Position numbers and translations under genes: made by a program. This document shows positions 43,589 to 52,369 of a stretch of 64,000 bases of DNA, one piece after another (position 1 is the first letter of the stretch; each line of letters starts with the position of its first letter). Source of the DNA: Bacteroidota bacterium (lineage in GTDB: Bacteria; Bacteroidota; Rhodothermia; JANXDC01); assembly GCA_025059945.1 (NCBI GenBank), contig JANXDC010000005.1:62001-126000 (forward strand), in the 5' to 3' direction. A model generated the notes under the pieces. The model was not told the DNA's origin. It searched no databases and was given only the letters and a program-made list of their open reading frames with translations.

Positions 43589-44365
43589 TTAAACGTTCGA
43601 CGCCACAGGGAGCCGAAAGCCACCTTTTAGCCCTAGAAAGGCCTTCTTCGCAGGCACCTCTGGAGCTCGGTTGACCGAGACCCACCCCGCGTATCGCAGG
43701 GCCAGATGCGCCCCCCATTGCAGGAAGAAGAGTGGGCGGGGTGCGAAATCCATCACCTCGGCGCGTGTGCTGCGCGCTAGCAGCGCCTGGCGCAACTCCT
43801 CGGCAGTACGGCCCGGAAAATACGTGGCCGCCGATCCGATCAGGGATAGCAGATGGGCGTCGCTGCTGCTGATGGGCGCCAGGGGCCATCGCATGCGCTG
43901 TAGGGTTGCGTGGGCGATCTCGTTTTGCCGCTGGCTGTTGGCGCTGGAGTTGAATACCTCCATGCCCACGATGAAGGGGGCCACGTCCGGCTCCTGAAGC
44001 ACCCGCTGGATGGTCCCAAAGCGCACGCTATAGCGGCTCTGACCCGGGTGCGGGATAATGCACAACCCCCCCTCATCGCGCACCCACCGCACCGTATCGC
44101 CTAAAGAAAGCCCGGCAGGGGGGGTGCGGTACACGAAAAGCGCCAGCAGATGCCCCTCCGCCGTGGACACCTCGCTTCCCGGAACGACTTGTAGCCCATA
44201 GGCCGGAGCCAGAGACAACGCTTCCAGAGAAGCTCGGATCTCATCATGATCCGTGATCGCAACAACGTCCAGGCCGACCTCTGCAGCCCGTTTGAGCACG
44301 GCCCGTACTGTGCTGGTGCCATCCAGGCTATAGATCGTATGGATATGCAGGTCGGCTAAACCCAT
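43589..44365 (-). CDS. PHP-domain metal-dependent phosphoesterase
   Basis: A 258-residue PHP-family protein. The N-terminal metal motif is ADLHIHTIYSLDGTS, the second is VVAITDHDEIRAS, followed by the Glu in VVPGSEVSTAEGHLLAL, CIIPHPG, and the late Asp-His in ISSSDAHLL. The metal site is thus complete. It is probably a phosphatase or nuclease acting on a small nucleotide or RNA; many relatives (YciV/RnaAM) are 3'-5' RNA exonucleases or phosphatases. It is transcribed divergently from the tryptophan operon and converges with tRNA-Leu. Confidence 0.85.
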   Translation of the reverse strand: MGLADLHIHTIYSLDGTSTVRAVLKRAAEVGLDVVAITDHDEIRASLEALSLAPAYGLQVVPGSEVSTAEGHLLALFVYRTPPAGLSLGDTVRWVRDEGGLCIIPHPGQSRYSVRFGTIQRVLQEPDVAPFIVGMEVFNSSANSQRQNEIAHATLQRMRWPLAPISSSDAHLLSLIGSAATYFPGRTAEELRQALLARSTRAEVMDFAPRPLFFLQWGAHLALRYAGWVSVNRAPEVPAKKAFLGLKGGFRLPVASNV

Positions 44366-44492
44366 CGGCGCACCCGCTCTAGTCCCAATACGCCCGCCAA
44401 AAAAGCGTTCCCGGGTTAAGCCTCGATAAAGGCGACATTAAAAAATCACGCTATAGGGCGCGGTTGTTTACTTATCGACGCGTGCAGTGCCC

Positions 44493-44524
44493 TTGACTGC
44501 TCTACCGTGCTCTCCGTATACTTG
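44493..44524 (+). promoter_or_regulatory. Promoter of the tryptophan operon
   Basis: TTGACT (44493-44498) and TATACTTG (44517-44524) lie 18 bases apart counted as a -35/-10 pair, or TTG-N21-TATACTTG in the Bacteroidota pattern (one mismatch to TAnnTTTG). Transcription would begin near 44530, giving a leader of about 190 bases before trpE. Confidence 0.65.
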
Positions 44525-44566
44525 CTTTTGAGCCTGTAACGGGCATACAGAAAGGGGTTTGCCACG

Positions 44567-44650
44567 ATGCGGCGTACGCATATCGCCCATAGCGGGTGGT
44601 GGTGGCTCTGGTTCGGGCCCCGGACCGGTGGGCGGATATGCTGCGCATAA
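44567..44650 (+). CDS. trpL: Tryptophan operon leader peptide (27 aa)
   Basis: A 27-codon frame from ATG 44567 to TAA 44648-44650, preceded nine bases upstream by GGGG of AAAGGGG. It begins MRRTHIAHSG and then has four Trp codons: three in a row (44597-44605), one Leu codon, and another Trp (44609-44611). The chance of WWWLW in such a short frame directly ahead of trpE is low. The peptide itself should have no function; the ribosome's position on it does. If charged tRNA-Trp is scarce, the ribosome stalls in 44597-44611 and frees the antiterminator arm. The stop lies between the antiterminator arm (44623-44634) and the terminator arm (from 44670). Confidence 0.85.
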   Translation: MRRTHIAHSGWWWLWFGPRTGGRICCA

Positions 44651-44706
44651 TCGAGAAAGGTCTCTTACGAAAACGCCCACCGGTCTCCGGTGGGCGTTTT
44701 CGCTTT
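44580..44706 (+). promoter_or_regulatory. Transcription attenuator of the tryptophan operon
   Basis: Four pairing segments are visible. Segment 1 (44580-44589, ATATCGCCCA) can pair with 44629-44639 (one bulged G), enclosing the Trp codons. Segment 2 (44623-44634, GACCGGTGGGCG) is perfectly complementary over 12 bases to segment 3 (44674-44685). Segment 3 lies inside the terminator and also pairs with segment 4 (44687-44700). So 1:2 and 3:4 (terminated) compete with 2:3 (read-through). A stalled ribosome at the Trp codons blocks segment 1; a ribosome at the TAA covers part of segment 2. This is the classical ribosome-mediated attenuation layout. Confidence 0.8.
44670..44706 (+). terminator. 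Attenuator terminator of the tryptophan operon
   Basis: AAAACGCCCACCGG (44670-44683) pairs perfectly with CCGGTGGGCGTTTT (44687-44700) around a TCT loop. The ten-pair GC core is followed by TTTTCGCTTT. trpE begins 12 bases after the hairpin region. It serves as the off state of the attenuator. Confidence 0.85.
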
Positions 44707-44717
44707 AAGAGAAAGCC

Positions 44718-46181
44718 ATGGTGGAGCAAGGCGCTAGCCGCTACAGGCGGCTTTTCATTCGGGCCCTCGCGGCGGATCTGCTGAGCCCCGTTTCGGCCTA
44801 CCTGAGGCTTCGAAGGCAGGGGGCGCTTTCCTTTCTTTTGGAGTCCGTAGAGGGCGGAGAGCGACTGGGTCGGTACTCCTTCATCGGATGCGAGCCCATA
44901 GGATGGCTGCGCTCGCAGCGGGGGCGCGTGCGCTGGACGACGTCCGAAGCCGAAGAAGAGAGCCCGGATGTTTTCCGGGCCCTGGAAGCCCTTGTCGCCG
45001 CCGCTGGCCTTCCGGCTCAAGAGACAGATGGAAGCGCGCTGCCGCGCTTCTCCGGTGGCGCGGTGGGCTATATCGGCTACGAGGCTGTGCGACACATAGA
45101 ACGCCTTCCGGAGCCCAAACCGGCCCCGTTTGCGATCCCGGAGGCTTGCTTTGGACTGTACGACACCCTGGTGGCCTTTGACCACGTTCAGAGGCGGCTG
45201 CTTCTGTTGACCTATGCACAGGATCAGCTCCAGGCGCAGCGGCGGCTGCGCGCGCTGGAGGAACGGCTGCGACGGCCGGCCCCGGAGGAAATCGATAAGC
45301 CGGCCCCTTTTATGCTGCTGGATCGCGCACCTACCAGCAACCAAAGCCGCGAGGCGTTCGAGGCCGCCGTGCGGCGGGCGCTTGCTTACATCGAGGCCGG
45401 GGACGTATTTCAGGTCGTGCTCAGCCAGCGCTGGGGGATCCGATACACGGGCGATCCCTTCCAGGTCTACCGGGCCCTGCGCATCATCAACCCCTCTCCC
45501 TACTTGTTTTACCTGGACTTTGGGGACTTCGCCGTATTTGGATCTTCTCCAGAGGTCCTGGTGCGCGTCGAGGGCTGTCGAGCTGAGCTGTTGCCCATAG
45601 CCGGCACGCGAAGGCGAGGCCGCGATCCGGAGGAGGACGCCGCGCTGGAGCGCGAGCTGCTTGGCGACCCCAAGGAGCAAGCCGAACACGTGATGCTCGT
45701 CGACTTGGGACGCAACGACCTGGGACGCGTGGCCGAGCCGGGCTCGGTGCGGGTGGAGCGTTACGGCTTTGTGGAGCGCTACTCGCACGTCATGCACTTG
45801 GTCTCGCACGTTACGGCCCGCCTGCGGGCCGAGGTGAGCGCCGTAGAGGCGCTGCGGGCCTGTTTTCCGGCCGGCACCGTAACCGGCGCCCCCAAGGTGC
45901 GCGCTATGGAGATCATACACGAACTCGAACCCGAATCCCGGGGCCCGTACGCGGGCGCCGTGGGATACTTGGATTTGCACGGCAATCTGGATACTTGCAT
46001 CGCAATCCGCACCTTCATCGCCACCCGAGATCGGCTTTTTTATCAGGCGGGGGCCGGCGTGGTGGCCGACTCCCTGCCCGAACGGGAATACGAGGAAACG
46101 CTCGCCAAGGCCCGCGCCCTGGAACGCGCCCTGGCGCTTGCTTCCGCCAACCTGGAGCTATCTGCGATAGAACCGACATAG
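44718..46181 (+). CDS. trpE: Anthranilate synthase component I
   Basis: A 487-residue chorismate-using enzyme that forms anthranilate with the TrpG glutaminase. The N-terminal LSFLLESVEGGERLGRYSFIG contains the LLES motif, which in characterised enzymes binds tryptophan for feedback inhibition. The C-terminal catalytic part has NPSPYLFYLDFGD, LLPIAGTRRRGRDPEED, VDLGRNDLGRV, and the late FPAGTVTGAPKVRAMEII. All are typical of TrpE. It is the first gene after the attenuator and ends 18 bases before trpS. Its start has only a weak AAGAGAAAG ahead of it. Confidence 0.96.
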   Translation: MVEQGASRYRRLFIRALAADLLSPVSAYLRLRRQGALSFLLESVEGGERLGRYSFIGCEPIGWLRSQRGRVRWTTSEAEEESPDVFRALEALVAAAGLPAQETDGSALPRFSGGAVGYIGYEAVRHIERLPEPKPAPFAIPEACFGLYDTLVAFDHVQRRLLLLTYAQDQLQAQRRLRALEERLRRPAPEEIDKPAPFMLLDRAPTSNQSREAFEAAVRRALAYIEAGDVFQVVLSQRWGIRYTGDPFQVYRALRIINPSPYLFYLDFGDFAVFGSSPEVLVRVEGCRAELLPIAGTRRRGRDPEEDAALERELLGDPKEQAEHVMLVDLGRNDLGRVAEPGSVRVERYGFVERYSHVMHLVSHVTARLRAEVSAVEALRACFPAGTVTGAPKVRAMEIIHELEPESRGPYAGAVGYLDLHGNLDTCIAIRTFIATRDRLFYQAGAGVVADSLPEREYEETLAKARALERALALASANLELSAIEPT

Positions 46182-46199
46182 AAGAAGGGAAAACAGACC

Positions 46200-47255
46200 A
46201 TGCGCACCGCGACCGATCACGTGCAAGAGTTAGTGCCCCATCTGCCCAAGGGGCGCGTGATCTTGTCCGGCATCCAGCCCTCAGGCCGTCTGCATATCGG
46301 CAACTACTTTGGGGCCATTCGCCAACATCTGGCCTTCCAATACGAAAACCGCGCCTTCTACTTCATTGCCAACTATCATGCGCTGACCTCGATGCAGGAT
46401 CGGGCGCTGTTGGAGCGCTATACGCTAGATGTGGCCCTAGACTACCTGGCCCTGGGCCTGGACCCCGAACGGGCTACCTTCTTTCTGCAAAGCGACGTGC
46501 CGCAGGTGACGGAGCTAGCCTGGATTTTCAGCTGCCTTGTGCCCGTGAGCCTGCTCGAAAAGGGGGTCTCTTATAAGGACAAGATCGCCAAGGGGCTATC
46601 GCCGGTGGCAGGGCTGCTGACATACCCCGTTTTGCAAGCGGCCGACATTTTGATCTACGGAGCAGAGCTCGTGCCCGTGGGACAAGATCAGAAGCAGCAT
46701 CTGGAATTTGCGCGCGACATCGCGCAGAAGTTCAACCATCTTTACGGGGAGCTGTTGAAGCTTCCGGAGCCTTACATCCATCCCGATGTGGCCGTCGTGC
46801 CGGGTATCGACGGGCAGAAGATGTCTAAGTCCTACGGCAACACGATCGAGATCTTCGCCTCTGGGCCGGCCCTGCGCAAGCGCATCATGAGCATCGTCAC
46901 GGACTCCACGCCTCTGGAGGCCCCCAAAGACCCGGATACCTGCACCGTTTTCGCGCTGCTGAAACTGTTCGCCACCCCGGAAGAGCTAGCCGAGATCCGC
47001 AAGGCCTATCTACGAGGGGGATACGGCTACGGACAGGCCAAGGAGCGCCTATATACGCTCATGGAGCATTACTTCGCCGAGGCCCGAGAGCGGCGCCTGT
47101 ACTGGGAGGCCCACCTGGATGAAGTCCGGGACATCTTGCGGGAAGGCGGACGCCGGGCGCGCGAGGTGGCCGAAGAGCTCATGGAGCGGGTGCGGCAGGC
47201 CACGGGCCTGTTGACGACCTATAGCTCGGTCTTCGCCACAAGGAACGAACCATGA
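46200..47255 (+). CDS. trpS: Tryptophanyl-tRNA synthetase
   Basis: A 351-residue class I synthetase charging tRNA-Trp. The HIGH-type motif is QPSGRLHIGNYFGA near residues 25-38. The KMSKS motif is DGQKMSKSYGN near 201-211, and VGQDQKQHLEFARDIA binds the substrates. All active-site elements are present. It lies between trpE and trpG, overlapping trpG by four bases, so it is under the tryptophan attenuator. This placement is unusual, because trpS is normally elsewhere on the chromosome. It couples synthesis of the charging enzyme to the supply of charged tRNA. Confidence 0.95.
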   Translation: MRTATDHVQELVPHLPKGRVILSGIQPSGRLHIGNYFGAIRQHLAFQYENRAFYFIANYHALTSMQDRALLERYTLDVALDYLALGLDPERATFFLQSDVPQVTELAWIFSCLVPVSLLEKGVSYKDKIAKGLSPVAGLLTYPVLQAADILIYGAELVPVGQDQKQHLEFARDIAQKFNHLYGELLKLPEPYIHPDVAVVPGIDGQKMSKSYGNTIEIFASGPALRKRIMSIVTDSTPLEAPKDPDTCTVFALLKLFATPEELAEIRKAYLRGGYGYGQAKERLYTLMEHYFAEARERRLYWEAHLDEVRDILREGGRRAREVAEELMERVRQATGLLTTYSSVFATRNEP

Positions 47256-47854
47256 TTGTCGTCATCGACAACTACGACTCCTTCACCTACAACCTCGTGC
47301 AGCTGCTTTATGGCGTAACGGACCGAATCCGCGTCTTTCGGAACGACGCCGTAGGCCTGCAGGAGCTTTGGGCGCTTGAGCCGGCCGGGATCGTGATCTC
47401 CCCCGGACCTGGCCGGCCTCATGAGGCCGGGATCACGGAGTCCGTCATCGCCCACTTCGGGGGCCAAGTGCCCATTCTGGGGGTCTGCCTGGGACATCAG
47501 GCCATTGGGGAGGTCTTCGGAGGCCGAGTCGTGCGAGCCCCTCGTCCTCTGCACGGCAAAACGAGCGCGATTTATCACGACGGCCAAACGATCTTCTCAG
47601 GCCTGCCCAACCCGTTTCAGGCGACCCGTTACCATAGCCTCGTCGTTGAACGGGAGAGCCTGCCGCCGGTGTTGCAGATCTCGGCCTGGACCGCCGATGG
47701 GCTCATCATGGGGCTGCGCCACCGATACTGGCCCATAGAGGGGGTGCAGTTCCACCCGGAATCCGTGCTGACACAGGTAGGGGCCCAACTTGTGCAGCGC
47801 TGGGCGGCCCAGGTGCTGCGCGATTGGGCCTGCGCGCAGGAGAGGCCGTCATGA
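47252..47854 (+). CDS. trpG: Anthranilate synthase glutaminase component II
   Basis: A 200-residue class I glutamine amidotransferase that supplies ammonia to TrpE. The catalytic Cys is in GVCLGHQAIGEVFGG (Cys about 79) and the His-Glu pair in VQFHPESVLTQVG near 168-170. IVISPGPGRPHEAGI is the family N-terminal motif. It may also serve para-aminobenzoate synthesis (PabA), as in many bacteria, but no pabB lies here. It overlaps trpS and trpD by four bases each. Confidence 0.95.
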   Translation: MIVVIDNYDSFTYNLVQLLYGVTDRIRVFRNDAVGLQELWALEPAGIVISPGPGRPHEAGITESVIAHFGGQVPILGVCLGHQAIGEVFGGRVVRAPRPLHGKTSAIYHDGQTIFSGLPNPFQATRYHSLVVERESLPPVLQISAWTADGLIMGLRHRYWPIEGVQFHPESVLTQVGAQLVQRWAAQVLRDWACAQERPS

Positions 47855-48885
47855 ACCCAGTATCCCCGCTGCGCTTGGCCTTGGGCCGGTTGGCTGAGGG
47901 GCAGTCGCTGGGGCGAGAGCTAGCCCGGGCCGCTTTGCAGCAGATCATCGAGGGGCAGGGGACAGAACTCGAAACAGCCGCCCTGCTTTTGGGCCTGCGC
48001 GCGCGAGGCGAAACCTTGGAGGAGCTAGTGGCTTTTGTGGAGGTGATGCGCCAAGCCGCCGTGCCCATTCCGTTTGAACACCCCCAGCTGGTGGACGTCT
48101 GCGGCACCGGAGGCGACAACGCCGAAACCCGAAACATCTCCACGGCCGTAGCCTTCGTGGTGGCCGGAGCGGGCGTGCCCGTGGCCAAACACGGCAATCG
48201 GGGCGTTTCCAGCCGCTCCGGATCGGCCGACGTGCTGGAGGCCTTAGGAGTGCCCATTGAGCTGGAACCCGAGGAGGCGTCCTGGGCCCTTCAAGAGCAC
48301 GGGATGGCGTTTCTGTTCGCGCCCCGCTACCATCCGGCCATGCGGCAGGTGGCGCCCGTGCGACGTGCCCTGGGCGTGCGCACCTGCTTCAACCTCATGG
48401 GCCCCCTGCTTAACCCCGCCCCCGTGCGGCGGCAGCTCATAGGGGCCTTTTCGCACGAGGCCGCACAGCAGATCTTGGAGGTAGCCGTCCTGTTGGGATG
48501 GGAGCACATTCTGGTCGTACACAGCGATGAGGGCTGGGATGAGCTCTCCGTCTGCGCCCCCACGACGGTTTACGAATACCGCTCCGGACAGGGCAAGCGT
48601 ATCTACCGGATAAGCCCGGAGGACCTGGGACTAGAGCGCAGCGCCCCAGAGGCCCTTCGGGGCGGCTCGCCCCAGGAGAACGCCCGCGCCCTGGCTGCTT
48701 TGTTGGAAGGAGAACCCGGGCCCTACCGCGATGCGGTGCTCTTGAACGCAGCTTTCGCCCTCTACGCGTCGGGGGCGGCTGAAGACCCCACTCGAGGCCT
48801 AGAGCTAGCCCGAGATAGCCTCGAGAGCGGTCGCGCCTGGGCCGTGCTGGAAGCGTTGCGTCGGATAAGGGAAAAGTCCGTATGA
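47851..48885 (+). CDS. trpD: Anthranilate phosphoribosyltransferase
   Basis: A 344-residue type III phosphoribosyltransferase that joins anthranilate and PRPP. The PRPP loop is VDVCGTGGDNAETRNIST near residues 81-98, with VAKHGNRGVSSRSGSADVLE and LMGPLLNPAPVRRQLIG also typical. The ATG at 47851 overlaps the trpG stop in an ATGA junction; an earlier in-frame start inside trpG was rejected. It overlaps trpC at the other end. Confidence 0.95.
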   Translation: MNPVSPLRLALGRLAEGQSLGRELARAALQQIIEGQGTELETAALLLGLRARGETLEELVAFVEVMRQAAVPIPFEHPQLVDVCGTGGDNAETRNISTAVAFVVAGAGVPVAKHGNRGVSSRSGSADVLEALGVPIELEPEEASWALQEHGMAFLFAPRYHPAMRQVAPVRRALGVRTCFNLMGPLLNPAPVRRQLIGAFSHEAAQQILEVAVLLGWEHILVVHSDEGWDELSVCAPTTVYEYRSGQGKRIYRISPEDLGLERSAPEALRGGSPQENARALAALLEGEPGPYRDAVLLNAAFALYASGAAEDPTRGLELARDSLESGRAWAVLEALRRIREKSV

Positions 48886-49718
48886 ACATCTTGGAACGCA
48901 TCTTGGAGCGTACGCGGGCGGATCTAGCGGAGCGCAAACGGCGCTACACGCGCGCCTACCTGGAGTCCATGCCCTATTTTGGAGGTCCGATCCTGGACCT
49001 AGAGCGGGCGCTGCGCCAAAACGGGCCCATGGCCCTGATCGCCGAAATCAAGCCTGCTTCCCCCTCGGCCGGCCGGATCCGAAGCGCTCCGGACGTAGTC
49101 TCCATAGCCACGAGCTACCGCCTGGCCGGAGCCGCGGCGCTTTCGGTGCTCACCGAGGAGCCCTTCTTCGGGGGGTCTTTGGAAAACCTGCGACGGATCC
49201 GGCCCTGGGTGGATGTCCCGTTGATCCGCAAGGACTTCATCATCGATGAATTCCAGCTCTACGAGGCGCGCGCCTTCGGAGCGGACGCCGTGCTGCTGAT
49301 CGCGTCCATCTTGGACCGCTATCAGCTTCAAGACCTTCTGCAGGCCGCCCGCGGCCTGGGGCTGGGCGTGCTTCTGGAGCTATACTCCCAGGAGGAGTTG
49401 GAGCGGGTGGACTTTGACGCCGTTCGCTTAATTGGCGTCAACAACCGAGACCTGCGCACCTTTGCGGTGGACTTGCGGCACTCGGTGGAGATCCTGGCCC
49501 ACGTGCCCACGCATGTGCTGAAAGTCTCCGAGTCCGGTATTCGCTCGGCCGATGATCTATGGTTTCTCTACCAGCATAACGTTGAAGCCGCCTTGATCGG
49601 GGAATCGCTTATGCGCGCGCCCGACCCTGGCGAGGCGCTCTACCGTCTGCGTCATGACTTCTATGAGCGGCTACGGCAAACCTCGGCTGAAAGTTTGCGG
49701 CATTACGTGCTTGGATGA
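48882..49718 (+). CDS. trpC: Indole-3-glycerol-phosphate synthase
   Basis: A 278-residue TIM-barrel enzyme closing the indole ring. The substrate loop is LIAEIKPASPSAGRIR near residue 50. Catalytic Lys and Glu lie in LIRKDFIIDEFQLYEARA and LLELYSQEELERVDFD. INNRDLRTF and SESGIRSADDLWFL follow. It is monofunctional, without the fused TrpF of some enterobacteria. Its last 56 bases overlap the trpF start in another frame. Confidence 0.95.
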   Translation: MNILERILERTRADLAERKRRYTRAYLESMPYFGGPILDLERALRQNGPMALIAEIKPASPSAGRIRSAPDVVSIATSYRLAGAAALSVLTEEPFFGGSLENLRRIRPWVDVPLIRKDFIIDEFQLYEARAFGADAVLLIASILDRYQLQDLLQAARGLGLGVLLELYSQEELERVDFDAVRLIGVNNRDLRTFAVDLRHSVEILAHVPTHVLKVSESGIRSADDLWFLYQHNVEAALIGESLMRAPDPGEALYRLRHDFYERLRQTSAESLRHYVLG

Positions 49719-50331
49719 CGCCCGGCTGGTGGCCGCTGGGGGAGCCGATTACTTGGGGTTCATCTTCTACCCCCAAAGCCCTCGCTACGTGGAGCCGGAG
49801 CGGGTCCGGGAGATCTTGGCCTGGGTGCACGGCCCAGAACCCGTGGGCGTGTTCGTAAACGCCGACCTCGAGGCGATCCTGGAGATCACCCGCGCAACAG
49901 GCATCCGACTGGTGCAACTGCATGGGCTAGAGCCCCCCGAGCTGCTGTATGCGTTGCGCGCTCGAGGGCTGCGGGTGATCAAGGCCATAGCCGTAGCCCA
50001 CGATGCCAGCATAGAGCAAATCCAGAAGCTGGCCGAACCCTATCGGGGCGCGGCGGATTACCTGCTGCTGGATAGCTTCGATCATAACCTGTGGGGTGGC
50101 ACGGGGCACACCTTCAACTGGCGCCTGGCGCGGGCGTTGGCCCAAGAAACACCCCTGTTTCTGGCTGGAGGGATCGGCCCCGATAACCTTGTCCTGGCCG
50201 CCCAAACCGTGCGGCCCTTCGCGCTAGACGTCAACAGCCGTCTGGAGGTTGCACCGGGCCGCAAGGACGGCGCCAAACTGCAGGCGCTCTTTGCCGCTTG
50301 GTCCGCCTTAGAGGCCCAGGAGCACGTCTAA
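49663..50331 (+). CDS. trpF: Phosphoribosylanthranilate isomerase
   Basis: A 222-residue TIM-barrel isomerase making CdRP. The N-terminal LKVCGITCLDDARL holds the catalytic Cys, and LVQLHGLEPPELLYAL the later motif. DSFDHNLWGGTGHTFNW holds the active Asp. PFALDVNSRLEVAPGRKDG ends the phosphate-binding region. I chose the ATG at 49663, 56 bases inside trpC; the ATG at 49654 is also possible. No start lies downstream of the trpC stop that would keep the conserved CGIT strand, so the long overlap is real. Confidence 0.93.
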   Translation: MSGYGKPRLKVCGITCLDDARLVAAGGADYLGFIFYPQSPRYVEPERVREILAWVHGPEPVGVFVNADLEAILEITRATGIRLVQLHGLEPPELLYALRARGLRVIKAIAVAHDASIEQIQKLAEPYRGAADYLLLDSFDHNLWGGTGHTFNWRLARALAQETPLFLAGGIGPDNLVLAAQTVRPFALDVNSRLEVAPGRKDGAKLQALFAAWSALEAQEHV

Positions 50332-51561
50332 ATGGAGCCCGTTCAAGCTGTGCTTGCGCCGCAGCCCGACGCCCGAGGGCGGTTCGGTCCCTACGGAGGT
50401 CGGTTTGTGCCCGAGACGCTCATGCCGGCCCTCGAGGAGTTGGAAGCCGCCTATCGAGAGGCCCGTCAAGATCCGGCCTTCTGGCAGGCCTATCGGTCGC
50501 TTTTGGCCGAGTACGTAGGCCGGCCCACCCCGCTTACGTATGCCGAGCGCCTGAGCGCCCACTTTGGACGGGGGCGCATATACCTCAAGCGGGAGGACCT
50601 CTGCCATACGGGCGCGCACAAGATCAACAACGCCTTAGGGCAGGTGCTTCTGGCCCTGCGCATGGGCAAACGCCGCATTCTGGCCGAGACCGGAGCCGGG
50701 CAGCACGGGGTGGCCACGGCCACGGCCTGCGCCCGATTCGGCCTGGAGTGCGTCGTCTATATGGGCGCGCTCGATATGCGCCGGCAGCGCCTGAACGTGG
50801 AGCGCATGCGCTTGCTCGGGGCCGAAGTACGGGCCGTCTCGACCGGCACCGGCACTCTAAAAGACGCCATCAACGAGGCCATCCGGGACTGGGTCACGAA
50901 CGTGCGCACGACGTTTTACGTGATCGGCTCCGTGGTCGGCCCTCATCCGTATCCCCTGCTCGTGCGGGATTTTCAGCGCATCATCGGCGATGAGGTGCGG
51001 GATCAACTTCTGGCCCGCGAGGGACGGCTGCCCACGCACCTGGTCGCTTGCGTAGGCGGGGGATCAAACGCGATCGGGCTCTTTTACCCCTTTCTGGCGG
51101 AGCCCTCCGTGCGGCTTTACGGGGTCGAGGCCGCGGGACTGGGGCTGGACACGGACAAAACGGCCGCCACGCTCAGCCGCGGCCGCCCTGGGGTCCTGCA
51201 TGGCGCCTATACGTACGCGCTGCAAACCCCAGATGGGCAAATTCAGCCCGCTTACTCCCTCTCGGCGGGGCTAGACTATCCCGGCGTGGGACCCGAGCAC
51301 AGCTACCTGCGCGACGTCGGGCGCGTGCGCTATGAGGCCGTAACGGACGCCGAAGCCCTAGAGGGGGTGCGCTTGTTGACGCGGCTTGAGGGGATTCTGC
51401 CCGCGCTAGAGACAGCGCACGCCGTGGCGTTTCTCCGCAAGCTCATGCCCGAAACAAGCCCCGAAGACCTGATCGTGCTTAACTGCTCCGGCCGCGGGGA
51501 CAAGGACATGACCACGCTTATGGAGGCCTCGGGAGGCGACAAGGAGCCTGCGCATGCATGA
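50332..51561 (+). CDS. trpB: Tryptophan synthase beta chain
   Basis: A 409-residue PLP enzyme that makes tryptophan from indole and serine. The PLP Lys is in [17 protein letters not shown] near residue 97. [33 protein letters not shown] and [17 protein letters not shown] (phosphate loop) are the usual motifs. The start follows the trpF stop directly (TAAATG). It overlaps trpA by eight bases, consistent with 1:1 translation of the alpha and beta chains. Confidence 0.97.
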   Translation: MEPVQAVLAPQPDARGRFGPYGGRFVPETLMPALEELEAAYREARQDPAFWQAYRSLLAEYVGRPTPLTYAERLSAHFGRGRIYLKREDLCHTGAHKINNALGQVLLALRMGKRRILAETGAGQHGVATATACARFGLECVVYMGALDMRRQRLNVERMRLLGAEVRAVSTGTGTLKDAINEAIRDWVTNVRTTFYVIGSVVGPHPYPLLVRDFQRIIGDEVRDQLLAREGRLPTHLVACVGGGSNAIGLFYPFLAEPSVRLYGVEAAGLGLDTDKTAATLSRGRPGVLHGAYTYALQTPDGQIQPAYSLSAGLDYPGVGPEHSYLRDVGRVRYEAVTDAEALEGVRLLTRLEGILPALETAHAVAFLRKLMPETSPEDLIVLNCSGRGDKDMTTLMEASGGDKEPAHA

Positions 51562-52369
51562 AGTCGCCCCAAACCGCCTGCAGGAGCTGTTTCGACGGCG
51601 CCGTCCGGTGCTGGGCCTGTACGTTATGGCCGGCCTTCCGGAGCCAGAGGCCGCGCTACCGCTTTGGCATGCGCTGGTTGAAGCCGGCGCCGATTTTCTG
51701 GAAATCGGCGCCCCCTTTAGCGACCCTCTGGCCGACGGCCCCACGATCCAGCGCGCCAGCCAGCGCGCCCTCGCCTACGGAATCGATCTATCCTGGATTC
51801 TGGAGTGCGTGCACGCCTTCCGTCGGCGCGATCCGCACACTCCTCTGGTGCTCATGGGCTATCTCAACCCCATCTTGGCTTACGGGGTAGAGGCGTTTGC
51901 GCACGCTGCGCGCGCCTCAGGCCTTGACGGACTGATCATCCCGGACTTACCCCTCGAAGAACGCCCTTGGGTCGGGGAGGCTTTCGATCGTGCGGGCCTG
52001 AACCTGGTGCTGCTGGCGGCCCCCACCTCATCGGCGGATCGGCTGCGGCAGATCGACGGGCTCAGCCGGGGCTTTGTGTACGCCGTCTCGATTACGGGCG
52101 TAACGGGGGCGCGAACCGGAGTGGCGGAGCAGGCGCGGGCTTTTCTGGAGCGGGCGCGTCAGCTGGTGCGGCGCAACCCCCTGCTGGTGGGCTTCGGCAT
52201 CGCGACCCCGGAGGACGCCGGCGCTATGCTGGAGTACGCCGACGGGATCATCGTCGGAAGCGCCTTGGTAGAACGCCTAGAGCGCGCCTATCCCAGCCCC
52301 GACTGGCTGGAGCAGCTCATCGCGTGGGTGCGCGCGCTTAAGGCGGGGATGAGCGTTCATGCCGCGTAG
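51554..52369 (+). CDS. trpA: Tryptophan synthase alpha chain
   Basis: A 271-residue TIM-barrel subunit that releases indole from indole-glycerol phosphate. The active-site Glu is in [21 protein letters not shown] near residue 52 and the Asp follows in the same stretch. [28 protein letters not shown] and the phosphate loops [10 protein letters not shown] and [13 protein letters not shown] are present. It overlaps trpB by eight bases and the DUF4837 gene by eleven. Confidence 0.96.
   Translation: MHEVAPNRLQELFRRRRPVLGLYVMAGLPEPEAALPLWHALVEAGADFLEIGAPFSDPLADGPTIQRASQRALAYGIDLSWILECVHAFRRRDPHTPLVLMGYLNPILAYGVEAFAHAARASGLDGLIIPDLPLEERPWVGEAFDRAGLNLVLLAAPTSSADRLRQIDGLSRGFVYAVSITGVTGARTGVAEQARAFLERARQLVRRNPLLVGFGIATPEDAGAMLEYADGIIVGSALVERLERAYPSPDWLEQLIAWVRALKAGMSVHAA

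Noticed and set aside
44525-44717. A T-box riboswitch or TRAP-binding site in the trp leader.
   Set aside because: No T-box consensus and no regular GAG/UAG repeats are present; the leader peptide and competing hairpins explain the region.
44502-45980. A 492-residue open frame on the minus strand across trpE and the leader.
   Set aside because: It mirrors trpE, shows no recognisable motif, and is the usual artefact of high-GC coding DNA.
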